32,350 nucleotides of DNA, taken from Methanobacteriota archaeon (GTDB lineage: Archaea > Thermoplasmatota > Poseidoniia > Poseidoniales > Thalassarchaeaceae). Below, in pieces: positions 10,156 through 18,929 of this stretch. Under the pieces are notes generated by a model. The model saw nothing but the letters and a program-made list of their open reading frames with translations. It did not search any database and was not told the origin of the DNA. The first letter of the stretch is position 1; each line of letters begins with the position of its first letter. Where the stretch lies: the NCBI GenBank assembly GCA_002730095.1, contig PBZE01000010.1:27719-60068 (forward strand). Direction: 5' to 3'. The translations under genes and the position numbers were made by a program.

Positions 10156-11433
10156 TCAAATATCAGAGTAATAGTCCTGGGCCGCTTCTTCAAGATCAAG
10201 AGACACCTTCTTCTCATCTAGAGTGAGAGTCTCACCCGATCTTCTTATCGCCATTCCATCGACAAAGACATCCATACATTGTGCTCCAGAGTAAACGAGA
10301 TTTGAAAGGACCCTCCTGCTATTTCTTCCCCTTGGCCGCATTCTAATATCAGACAAATCCCAAGTGACCCAATCTGATGATCCCTTTGTCGCAAGTTTCC
10401 ATGTCTCTACAGGATCTAGTATGGTTGCGTCCCAATGATCGTGCTTCTGCACGAGGCTCGCCGCCTTCGCCTCTGCCCTCATGTCCAGACCATTGTTACT
10501 GGCGGCACCATCAGTACCCAGCCTAACGTCAACACCCGCCTCGATCATCGCCGGATAAGACATAGTCCCGCCACAGGCCAGCTTCTGATTTGACACAGGG
10601 CAGTGGACGGCATGAGCTCCATTTTTTGCGAGAATCCTCATTTCTTTCTTTGTCACCCATCCACAGTGGGCACAGATAGTGCCCTCGGTAAAATAGTCAA
10701 TCGAATCTAAGTATTCTATTGGATACATCCCCGTCCTCTCATGACACTGTGCAACTTCTTCTCTAGTCTCAGAGGTATGGATGTGCAGTCTCGCCCCCAA
10801 TTCTCTAGACATCTCACTTGCTCTTCTCAGTACCTCTTCTGAGCACGTGTAAACGGCATGAGTGGCGATCCCAATCTCCACTCTTCCAGAGCCCAGTGGC
10901 CCCGATCTAATCATACTCTCTAGCTCTCTAATGGCATTACCACTGTCCTCCTCTCCATCCTCTGCTGGAGGCCAGTCGGTAGTAGGGCCACAGATTATAC
11001 CTCTAATCCCAGAATCAGCAACTATCGGCGCTATTGATGATGGGAAGTGATACATGTCACAAGCGAATGTGGTTCCGCCTGAGATCATCTCTGCTACAGA
11101 GGCCCTCGTTCCTATCGACGCTAGCTCAGGAGTCAAGTTCCTCTCACTGGGAAAAATGCTCGTCTGAAGCCAATCCATGAGGGCCATACCCTCTCCCATA
11201 CTCCTGTTCAGGGTCATTGGTAGGTGTGTATGCCAATTTTGAAGAGACCTAGTAATCAGAAGATCACTTCCGTCTATCACTTCGACAACATCCTCATCTC
11301 CCTTACTCAATGAGAAAGAACCATCCTGATGAAGTAGAAAATCTCCTTCTCTGACTGCACCATCATGATCTATCAAGCGACTGCCAGTAACCCTTCGGGT
11401 ACTAGAATCCATGAGCATGCGAGAGGATTCCAC
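10156..11433 (-). CDS. Amidohydrolase, S-adenosylhomocysteine / 5'-methylthioadenosine deaminase-like
   Basis: 'QNWHTHLPMTLNRSMGEGMALMDWL', 'HIHTSETREEV', 'CAHCGWV', 'AVHCPVSNQKLACGG', 'RLGTDGAASNNGLDMRAEAKAASL'. The first codon is GTG; ATG starts a few codons downstream are possible. Confidence 0.85.
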   Translation of the reverse strand: MESSRMLMDSSTRRVTGSRLIDHDGAVREGDFLLHQDGSFSLSKGDEDVVEVIDGSDLLITRSLQNWHTHLPMTLNRSMGEGMALMDWLQTSIFPSERNLTPELASIGTRASVAEMISGGTTFACDMYHFPSSIAPIVADSGIRGIICGPTTDWPPAEDGEEDSGNAIRELESMIRSGPLGSGRVEIGIATHAVYTCSEEVLRRASEMSRELGARLHIHTSETREEVAQCHERTGMYPIEYLDSIDYFTEGTICAHCGWVTKKEMRILAKNGAHAVHCPVSNQKLACGGTMSYPAMIEAGVDVRLGTDGAASNNGLDMRAEAKAASLVQKHDHWDATILDPVETWKLATKGSSDWVTWDLSDIRMRPRGRNSRRVLSNLVYSGAQCMDVFVDGMAIRRSGETLTLDEKKVSLDLEEAAQDYYSDI

Positions 11434-11448
11434 TCCTCAAGGTTATCA

Positions 11449-12213
11449 TCATTCGTTGCTTCTAGCAGTTGGCATGAATGGAATTAATCTCGTCGCCAAG
11501 CTCTCCATGTTCCTAGTCTGGATGTATACCTTACCAGAACCATTGAATTTCAGAACAAGACCCTCTCCTCCGAAAATCACAGACCCCGCACCACCAACTT
11601 TGGACACATTATATGATAGTCCCGAGGTGAATGCCACAACATGGCCATTATCGACTACTACTGGGTCATTGGGTGAGACATCTATCTCCTTGATAGCCCC
11701 ATATGAGGTGTAGAATACCTTGCCCTCAACTCCTCTCGGGGTGAATGCCCTCAAAAAGAATGCACCTTCTCTAGAGAATAGGGACTTCGCCCCTTGGAAT
11801 TTTGTATCCGTATCAACGCTAGGGGTGCAAGCCATGAATGCCCCCCCTTGCAGGAAGAACTCCTCTCCTGGGGCTAGGTCGAACTCCATTATGTCACCAG
11901 GAGCGGAAGGAGCCAAAGACACCCATCCTCCTGAGCCACCAGCTGTGTATGTATTAACGAAGAACGACTCTCCTCCGAATGCGGATTTCATCATGCTCTT
12001 TAGGAATCCCCCGACTCCTCCGCCACCCATGCCGGTCTTCATATCGACACCTCTTGATTGGGCCACCATGGCTCCGGGCTCTACCTTCAGAGACTCCCCA
12101 GGTCCTAAGCTTGCGGTCATTAGGGTAAAGGCGGGACTGAATTCGTATTCGACATCCATGTATAACGGAACTACACCATTGTTTTCAAATTTAGGGGATT
12201 TCAAATCTTGCAT
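11449..12213 (-). CDS. TIGR00266 / AIM24 family protein
   Basis: 254 aa. 'SLGPGESLKVEPGAMVAQSRGVDMKTGMGGGGVGGFLKSMMKSAFGGESFFVNTYTAGGSGGWVSLAPSAPGDI' is the hallmark of this family. Confidence 0.88.
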   Translation of the reverse strand: MQDLKSPKFENNGVVPLYMDVEYEFSPAFTLMTASLGPGESLKVEPGAMVAQSRGVDMKTGMGGGGVGGFLKSMMKSAFGGESFFVNTYTAGGSGGWVSLAPSAPGDIMEFDLAPGEEFFLQGGAFMACTPSVDTDTKFQGAKSLFSREGAFFLRAFTPRGVEGKVFYTSYGAIKEIDVSPNDPVVVDNGHVVAFTSGLSYNVSKVGGAGSVIFGGEGLVLKFNGSGKVYIQTRNMESLATRLIPFMPTARSNE

Positions 12214-12824
12214 TCCGCAGTGAGTTTACTAATTACTTCCCCATTCGAGTTTTTCATCCATGCTTCAATGATATCGCCCTCTGACATCGGCCCCACTCCC
12301 TCTGGAGTCCCTGTCCAAACTAAGTCTCCCGGGCTTAGGCCGTACCAATTTCTCAGATGACCCATTATTGAGTCTAGTGAATGAACCATTAGGTCCGTGG
12401 TTGCCTGTTGCTTGATTTCACCATTTTTCGATAACCCTATTTCCATTGTTTCTGGATCCCATGCAGTCCAAGTACCCAGAACTCCTGAGCCTCTGAAACC
12501 CTTTCCTTCCAACCAAGGCCAACCCTTCTCTTTGGCCAAAGTCTGACGAGTTCTATTGGTTGTGTCACAACCGACGCACATCTCCACGGGCTCCAGATCA
12601 TCTCCGAGTCTGACAACCATCTCTACTTCGTAATCGATGTGCTCATCTGCCAGAAGGGAAATCACATTTCTCCCCTCAATATCGGATTCCACATGCGACG
12701 TCGATGGCATCAGAAAAAAACGAGGATAATCGGTCACATCCCCCTTAATCTCCTTCGCATGCCCAACATAGTTTCTGAATACGGCCCAGCCGACAGTCAT
12801 GACTCTCGCAATGCCTACAACCAC
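12201..12824 (-). CDS. Fumarylacetoacetate hydrolase (FAH) domain protein
   Basis: 'FRNYVGHAKEI', 'IDYEVEMVVRLG' (E-x-E metal site), 'LSPGDLVWTGTPEGVGPMSEGDIIEAWM'. It overlaps the AIM24-type gene start by 13 bp. The start may be at the second Met. Confidence 0.85.
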   Translation of the reverse strand: MVVGIARVMTVGWAVFRNYVGHAKEIKGDVTDYPRFFLMPSTSHVESDIEGRNVISLLADEHIDYEVEMVVRLGDDLEPVEMCVGCDTTNRTRQTLAKEKGWPWLEGKGFRGSGVLGTWTAWDPETMEIGLSKNGEIKQQATTDLMVHSLDSIMGHLRNWYGLSPGDLVWTGTPEGVGPMSEGDIIEAWMKNSNGEVISKLTAECKI

Positions 12825-12884
12825 ATTATAACATCGATAAAACCCTCAGCAGGTTGAATAGACACTCCTCACCGACCTAGTCCG

Positions 12885-13841
12885 ATGGCTGATGACCCCT
12901 ATCGGACTCTGGGGGTATCCAACGACTCTAGCGATGCTGAAATAAAGAGGGCGTATCGAAAGTTAGCAAGACAGTACCATCCCGATAGAAATCCGAATGA
13001 TACCGCTGCAGAAGAGAGGTTCAAGTCTATCCAAACGGCGTATGAATCGATAGGGTCTTCAGAAGCCAGAAGAGAGTGGGATCAGCAAAAAAGAATGGAG
13101 AATATGTTCAGGGGGAGAGGGGGCTTCTCTGGCTCTTCCTCTGGTTTTGATTTTGGCGATATAATCTCGCAGTTCATGGGAGGAAGGGGCTCCAATGACT
13201 TCGGTTTCGACTCTCAGGCTAGTAGGCCAAGAGCTGACCCCAGAACTCAAAGAACCTCATTTAGGGGAGCGGATATCGAAGCTGGCCTGGACGTAACGTT
13301 GGAAGAGGCGACGAGTGGCACTGAGGCGCAATTCTCTCACAGGAGACTAAAGAGATGTGACAAATGCAATGGAGATAGTTTCGGAACATCGAGGAACTGC
13401 TCCAAATGCAATGGGACTGGGGTACAGACCAAGGGCACTACACTCAATGTGAAAGTTCCTGCAGGTGCAATACATGGACAACAACTCAGGCTAAGGAAGA
13501 TGGGTCATGAACACCCCCAAGGAGAGCCTGGAGACTTGCTGATCACTTTGAGACTAGATGCACAGGAGGGCAGGAGGTGGGAGGGAGATAGACTGATTCA
13601 AGAGGTCCCAGTCCATATTTCCACCTTACTTCTTGGAGGGAATGTCAGAATAAATACGCCCAAAGGAAGCAGGATTCAGATCGAAGTTCCCGAACGAACA
13701 AAGATCGGAGACAGAATGAGGATACAGGGTCATGGACATCAAGGTGCAGATTTGGATATCGAATTTGTTCTGAAGGAAACGGAAGAGCTTACCGAGAAAC
13801 AGAGAAAGGCACTAAACCAATTGAGGGAATCAGGGCTGTGA
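12885..13841 (+). CDS. DnaJ-family co-chaperone with reduced zinc-finger region
   Basis: J domain with 'YHPDRNP', a Gly/Phe-rich region, 'CDKCNGDSFGTSRNCSKCNGTG', and a CTD with 'VKVPAGAIHGQQLRLRKMGHEHPQGEPGDLLITLRL'. Confidence 0.92.
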   Translation: MADDPYRTLGVSNDSSDAEIKRAYRKLARQYHPDRNPNDTAAEERFKSIQTAYESIGSSEARREWDQQKRMENMFRGRGGFSGSSSGFDFGDIISQFMGGRGSNDFGFDSQASRPRADPRTQRTSFRGADIEAGLDVTLEEATSGTEAQFSHRRLKRCDKCNGDSFGTSRNCSKCNGTGVQTKGTTLNVKVPAGAIHGQQLRLRKMGHEHPQGEPGDLLITLRLDAQEGRRWEGDRLIQEVPVHISTLLLGGNVRINTPKGSRIQIEVPERTKIGDRMRIQGHGHQGADLDIEFVLKETEELTEKQRKALNQLRESGL

Positions 13842-13855
13842 CTCATCACAACCAC

Positions 13856-13866
13856 TCAAATATAAG
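13856..13866 (+). promoter_or_regulatory. TATA-like element upstream of the RND exporter
   Basis: 'caaatataagcc', about 20-25 nt before the GTG start at 13884. Confidence 0.35.
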
Positions 13867-13883
13867 CCCGAACACCAATCATC

Positions 13884-16800
13884 GTGCGTGATTTCTCAAA
13901 GGTCGCAAACTATCTAATTCCCAAGAGGAAGAAGATACATCTATCGGTACTAATGTTCTCAATTCTTATGATTCCAGGAATTCTCGCTACATTCGAGCCA
14001 ATTGATATTGAATCTTACGAGATGGAATCCCCAGAGCTGGACGCAAATATGGTATTCAGAGAAGAGTTCACTGCTGCTGGCAATATATGGGGATTTGGAA
14101 TATTCGTCAGAGATGAGGCGGATTTCGGAAAATCTGGATCCGATGTCTCCATGATAGCTGACTATACCGGTGAGAACTCAGGATTGGAAGCCCCTAATGG
14201 AGGAATATTGAATCTGACTGTCCTGAGGGAAATCGATGTCAATGCAAACACTCTGAGAAATCACGATGTCTCAAGATTCTTTCTTCCAATTGCCTCCGAG
14301 ATTTCTGGAGATCCTGCCGTGGGTATGCTAGACTTAGCATCAGACTTCCGATCTTTCATGTCCGGAAATTCATCACTCACCCAGCCTAGAATTAATCCAT
14401 ACAAACTGGCTCTAACCCTTGATCTAGAGGACTCAATGGACCCTGCTCCCACAAACTGGTCTGATTGCGGCATATTGGAATGTCTCACCTTCGATGATCC
14501 AGCAATCACTCAAGATCACATCGATCTTGCTGCTCATAGAATGGCCAACAGCAGTAATGGATCCTTTTTGAGATTCCTTTCCAACGATAGAGCATTCACA
14601 CCAGACCCCAGCAGTTCTGTAATCGGGCCCATTAACCATACAATTGGAGAAGACGGAAATCTCCAATCAGAAACTTGGGAGAGGGGAAGATGGTCCGCCT
14701 CATCAGCATGGCTAATTGTCAATTTAGATAGGGAAGAGATGCAAGATAGTGGGTGGACCTTCTCTTGGAAGAATGCAACAACAGATTTCGGCTATCAGAG
14801 AGAGGGTTTTACTCTGATAACAGACCCAATTAGATACTCGTTTGATTATTGTGAAGCAAGAGAAGAGAATAATCAATCTCTGTGCTCTGTAGAGTGGCTG
14901 TACCTTTCAATCGAGGAGGATCTGAGAGAAACTGATCAGCACATTGTTTCATTGATGTTCGCCGAAGGAATAAACGTTGAAATCAACAGAGAACTCCTTT
15001 CGAGCGCATATCTGCTGGTAGCAATGTCAGTAATTGTTGTCGCCCTCCTCTGGATTAACCTCAGGAGGATTTCAGATGTAGCCATAGTTTCGACCAGTCT
15101 GGTTGTCTCGCTAATTTGGATGTATGGACTCATAGGTTGGGCCATGATTTTCGGACAAAGGACTGGATTCGAGTTCATTTTCCGATCACAATTTTCGAAT
15201 CTACTACCAATACTTATTCTGGCTTTAGAGATCGATGACAGTTTACACTCACTTCACAGATACAAGGAAGAGAGGAGACATGGGAAGGATATCGAGGAGG
15301 CCTGTCGAATTTCGATTAGTAAAGTAGGCCTTGCCGTTATGCTAACTTCTGTAACTACGATCGTCGCCTTCTCGGCTAACTTAACATCCAGCACTGCAGC
15401 TTTGCGATCATTCGGAATTGAAGCGGGCATCGGCGTCATGTGTGCCTTCTTCTTGACAGGACTTTGGGTTCCTCTTACCAGAATGGATATTGACGAGTGG
15501 CTCGATTCCAAGGGCAAACTATTGGATGAAGACCCAGATAAAATCCACATGATACCCAAGGCATGGCTCTCATCAATCACCATGAAGTCATTTAGTGCAT
15601 ATCCATTGATTATTATTTCAGTTCTTCTAGTAACGATGTATGCAGTTCCTATGATGACATCTCTAGAAGGTGATTTCCAGGTGGAAGATTTTGTTGAAGA
15701 GGACTCCGATCTCGCCATCGGAGTGGGTTTGATTAATCAGAGATTTAGCGATGAGGGAGAGCCTGCATATATCCTCCTAGAAGGTAACATGACGAATCCC
15801 AGAGTGTTGGAAAGTATCGAGGAATTGAGGAATAATATGAACTCTCATGGTCCCAATGAACCAGATCAATTCACTAGGTCCCCAGATGGAGAGGTTGAGC
15901 TTCTCGCGATCGATCAGATGCTATGGTATCTTAGAGCGGCCATGGCATGGAACCAGACTCCCTTCGAAAATGCAGGCTGGGATTTCGATTTAAGGGATGG
16001 TGGAATTGGCTGTGAGACAGTTGTTATCCCCAATAGGGACTTTGAGTTTATTTTCATACCATCGACAAATGATAGCAAGTCTCTCACGTTTCTTTACGGA
16101 TTCATGATGACAAGAGGAGTCCCTGCCAGCGGCGGTTATCCAGCACTTTCGCCGAGTATAGTAGGAGAGTTCCTCCAAGTCAAAGGAAATCTGGACTATG
16201 AGATGCCATGGCTAACCGAAGAAGGGAACACCCCTCAATACCCCAGAGCAACTCTAAGATTTGGAATCTCTAGTCCCGAGCAGTTTGCATTGGTCGAGCC
16301 AGCATTGGCTCAATTAGAGAATGACATGACCCCTCTTCAGAATCTATCCGTCAGCCCCTTGAGAGAAAGGGGATCTCTTGAAATGGCACTTTCCGACGAA
16401 AAAAATCCAATTTCATGGGCAATTCCAACGGGAGAGCCAGTAGTAAGATTCGTTGCCGCTGACTCTATGCAGGATGATCTGCAAGATACCATTCTTCTCG
16501 GTGTTTTACTCTGCTTCATCACTCTATGGTGGGGCTTTAGAGACAATGGTAGTGCTAAAGACAGACTCAAGTCAAATATCTCCAATATTCGGAAAAATAG
16601 AAACTCCATATTACTGAACATAATCGTCTTTGTGGTAATATCAATGACACTCGTTAGTCAGGATTATGTTTTCCACTTTGCTATCCTTGCACTACTACTG
16701 TCTCTGGCCTTCGGAACAACACCATTCATCTATGCAGGGATAACAACTGCTCCGATATTCATAATGATAGTCTGGCTATATGCTCTGGTAGACTTCTTCG

Positions 16801-17162
16801 GATATGGGCTGAACATGGTCACGGTGTCTATCGCCGCAATATCTCTAGGCGTGGGTGTCGATTATGTAATCCACCTAATTGAGAGATATAGAGAAGAAAT
16901 AGAAGACGGAAAATCCCAGTTAGACTCTGTAGCAGTAGTAGGTGGCGCTTCAGGACTGGCCCTCTTTGGATCGGCTCTCTCAGACTTTGCTGGATTCATG
17001 GTCATCAACCAGTCAAAGATGGGCTTCTTTTCCACCTTCGGACTTTTCTGTGCTATCATGATAATTTTGTCATTGATTGCAAGTATGATCGTGGCCCCTG
17101 CTCTTATTGGATTACTCCATAGGGTTCCAGACAAGGAATCTCTTGGAAGCTCTGCTATCTGA
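13884..17162 (+). CDS. RND superfamily (MMPL/HAE-3-like) membrane exporter
   Basis: 1092 aa from GTG. Two TM blocks separated by soluble domains, with paired signatures 'EIDDSLHSLHRYKEERRHGKDIEEA' and 'GVGVDYVIHLIERYREEIEDGKSQLD'. Confidence 0.88.
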   Translation: MRDFSKVANYLIPKRKKIHLSVLMFSILMIPGILATFEPIDIESYEMESPELDANMVFREEFTAAGNIWGFGIFVRDEADFGKSGSDVSMIADYTGENSGLEAPNGGILNLTVLREIDVNANTLRNHDVSRFFLPIASEISGDPAVGMLDLASDFRSFMSGNSSLTQPRINPYKLALTLDLEDSMDPAPTNWSDCGILECLTFDDPAITQDHIDLAAHRMANSSNGSFLRFLSNDRAFTPDPSSSVIGPINHTIGEDGNLQSETWERGRWSASSAWLIVNLDREEMQDSGWTFSWKNATTDFGYQREGFTLITDPIRYSFDYCEAREENNQSLCSVEWLYLSIEEDLRETDQHIVSLMFAEGINVEINRELLSSAYLLVAMSVIVVALLWINLRRISDVAIVSTSLVVSLIWMYGLIGWAMIFGQRTGFEFIFRSQFSNLLPILILALEIDDSLHSLHRYKEERRHGKDIEEACRISISKVGLAVMLTSVTTIVAFSANLTSSTAALRSFGIEAGIGVMCAFFLTGLWVPLTRMDIDEWLDSKGKLLDEDPDKIHMIPKAWLSSITMKSFSAYPLIIISVLLVTMYAVPMMTSLEGDFQVEDFVEEDSDLAIGVGLINQRFSDEGEPAYILLEGNMTNPRVLESIEELRNNMNSHGPNEPDQFTRSPDGEVELLAIDQMLWYLRAAMAWNQTPFENAGWDFDLRDGGIGCETVVIPNRDFEFIFIPSTNDSKSLTFLYGFMMTRGVPASGGYPALSPSIVGEFLQVKGNLDYEMPWLTEEGNTPQYPRATLRFGISSPEQFALVEPALAQLENDMTPLQNLSVSPLRERGSLEMALSDEKNPISWAIPTGEPVVRFVAADSMQDDLQDTILLGVLLCFITLWWGFRDNGSAKDRLKSNISNIRKNRNSILLNIIVFVVISMTLVSQDYVFHFAILALLLSLAFGTTPFIYAGITTAPIFIMIVWLYALVDFFGYGLNMVTVSIAAISLGVGVDYVIHLIERYREEIEDGKSQLDSVAVVGGASGLALFGSALSDFAGFMVINQSKMGFFSTFGLFCAIMIILSLIASMIVAPALIGLLHRVPDKESLGSSAI

Positions 17163-17523
17163 GAAAGAATATCATAATCAGAGTCAAGACCAATCCTCCG
17201 ATTAGAGATTGGAGTATTATCCACCAGCTCCGCGTTCTGCATGCTCTGGCAACAGACTCATCCTCATGCCTCTTTCCACCCGACGAAGACTCATGAGTCC
17301 CTAGGAATCCGTGATATACGCAAACTTGCGTAGTTGACTCAAGCAGAACCAAGCATCCGGATGTGAAAATACCGAATATGGCTAGGGACAATAGAGGATG
17401 CTCGATAGAAATGACAAATATAGAGAAAATAAACCCCAGAGCGATCAAGGAAAGACCGCCATACAGCCTATTCTTCCTTCCCGTTTCTGAAATATTTCTA
17501 ATCGCCCTTTTCGCGGCGCTCAT
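17155..17523 (-). CDS. Small predicted membrane protein of unknown function
   Basis: 122 aa with three hydrophobic segments. It lies in a tight minus-strand run with the next gene and overlaps the 3' end of the RND gene by 8 bp (tail to tail). Confidence 0.55.
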   Translation of the reverse strand: MSAAKRAIRNISETGRKNRLYGGLSLIALGFIFSIFVISIEHPLLSLAIFGIFTSGCLVLLESTTQVCVYHGFLGTHESSSGGKRHEDESVARACRTRSWWIILQSLIGGLVLTLIMIFFLR

Positions 17524-17527
17524 CGGA

Positions 17528-18925
17528 CTACCTCCAAATTCCGAGCGAGTCTCTCAGCGCCGATTCAAGGTCTTTGTGCAAGAATTCATATCCAGAGTCC
17601 TGAATTCTCTTTGGAAGGACTCTCTGCCCCTCTATTAGAAGAGGTCCAGCAAGTTCACCGAATAATATCTTCATTGAGAATCCAGGGATGGGTGCGAACG
17701 CAGGTCTCCTCAAAACTTTCCCAAGCGTCTTAGAGAAATCCTTCTGCCTCACTGGTTGTGGTGCAGTCAGGTTGTACGCCCCCTCGCATTCTGGACTCAT
17801 CATTAGATGGTGAATTGCATATATCTCATCATCTAGGGAAATCCATGACATCCATTGCTTCCCACCAGCTAGGGGCCCTCCCCCTCCCATCTTCCATGGT
17901 AGGAGCATCCTGCCTAAAGCTCCGCCAGCTGCAGATAGGACGATTCCGTTGCGTGTGTTAACTACCCTTATTCCGGCTTCTCTAGCAGAATCAGCATATG
18001 ACTCCCACTGTATTACAGTCTCAGTTAGGAAACCATCTCCGGGCGAACTATCCTCTGTTAGCTCCTCATCGGCGCGATTCCCATAATATCCAATCGCGCT
18101 GGCTACGATGAATGCCTCAGGCTTTTTCTTTAGCTTACTCATGGTGTCTGAAAGCAGGGTCGTTGAATCCTTCCTAGACTGTACAATCAACTTCTTCCTC
18201 TTCTTATTCCATCTTTTATCGCCAATCCCTGCTCCTCCTAGATGGATAATTACATCAAATCCTTCAATGTCATCGGGATTTAAGACTCCTTTGTCAGGAT
18301 ACCAACTAAGCTCTTTAGATCCCTCTTTCGACTCCCTACGCACTAGCCTCCAGACATCGTGCCCACCAGTGTCTAGGAAAGCCACCAGCTGCGTTCCGAT
18401 TAGTCCAGAAGAACCAGCCACTAAGATCCTCTTCCTTTTGAGGTTAGAGAATTTTGAATGCTCTCTTAGGTCTCTCTGAAGTCGGAGCTCTCGTGCCTTG
18501 AACATTCTGGAAATTCTCCCTTTCACGAGCGAACCACCGAGTAATCTGTCTGCGAGATTTCCTAGGGGGCCGAATGGAACTTGATAACTAACTTCGTCTT
18601 TGACAGTCGTGATCCCTTCCACTTCTGACAGATCATGGTCATGATTCCATGACCAGAACGGCCCTTTCACCATAGTGTCCGAGAAATGTTTGGGGGGATC
18701 ATACGCTGTATGCTCAGCTATCCAAGTCATCTTCAGGAAAGGAGCGCCAGGGGCTGGGAAACGAAACACCCTTTGAGATCCAACTTCCAGTGAATCATCA
18801 GCACGAACTTCCTCGGCAACTTCCCATGGAGGCATGAGCCTCCTGAAGGACCCCTCATGCTCAAACCACTCAAAGGTCGATTCTATGTCAGACTCAACCA
18901 CGGTTTCGTGAGTGTATGTGTACAT
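17528..18925 (-). CDS. SRPBCC (ligand-binding/cyclase-like) domain fused to a TIGR01777 NAD-dependent epimerase
   Basis: N-terminal about 150 aa 'YTHETVVESDIESTFEWFEHEGSFRRLMPPWE...' is SRPBCC-like. The C-terminal part has 'RILVAGSSGLIGTQLVAFLDTGGHDVWRLVRR', 'FDVIIHLGGAGIGDKRWNKKRKKLI', 'SAIGYYGNRADEELTEDSSPG' (TIGR01777). Confidence 0.88.
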   Translation of the reverse strand: MYTYTHETVVESDIESTFEWFEHEGSFRRLMPPWEVAEEVRADDSLEVGSQRVFRFPAPGAPFLKMTWIAEHTAYDPPKHFSDTMVKGPFWSWNHDHDLSEVEGITTVKDEVSYQVPFGPLGNLADRLLGGSLVKGRISRMFKARELRLQRDLREHSKFSNLKRKRILVAGSSGLIGTQLVAFLDTGGHDVWRLVRRESKEGSKELSWYPDKGVLNPDDIEGFDVIIHLGGAGIGDKRWNKKRKKLIVQSRKDSTTLLSDTMSKLKKKPEAFIVASAIGYYGNRADEELTEDSSPGDGFLTETVIQWESYADSAREAGIRVVNTRNGIVLSAAGGALGRMLLPWKMGGGGPLAGGKQWMSWISLDDEIYAIHHLMMSPECEGAYNLTAPQPVRQKDFSKTLGKVLRRPAFAPIPGFSMKILFGELAGPLLIEGQRVLPKRIQDSGYEFLHKDLESALRDSLGIWR

Positions 18926-18929
18926 CTAA

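Noticed and set aside
11720-12223. 167-aa plus-strand ORF antisense to the AIM24-family gene
   Set aside because: Mirror of a well-supported coding frame; Pro-rich low-information translation.
15254-15718. 154-aa minus-strand ORF inside the RND gene
   Set aside because: Antisense to a clear RND transporter; Ser/Thr-rich translation without domain features.
17155-17162. 8-bp convergent overlap between the RND gene and small membrane protein, considered as a frameshift or assembly error
   Set aside because: Both stop codons are natural and tail-to-tail overlaps are common in compact genomes.
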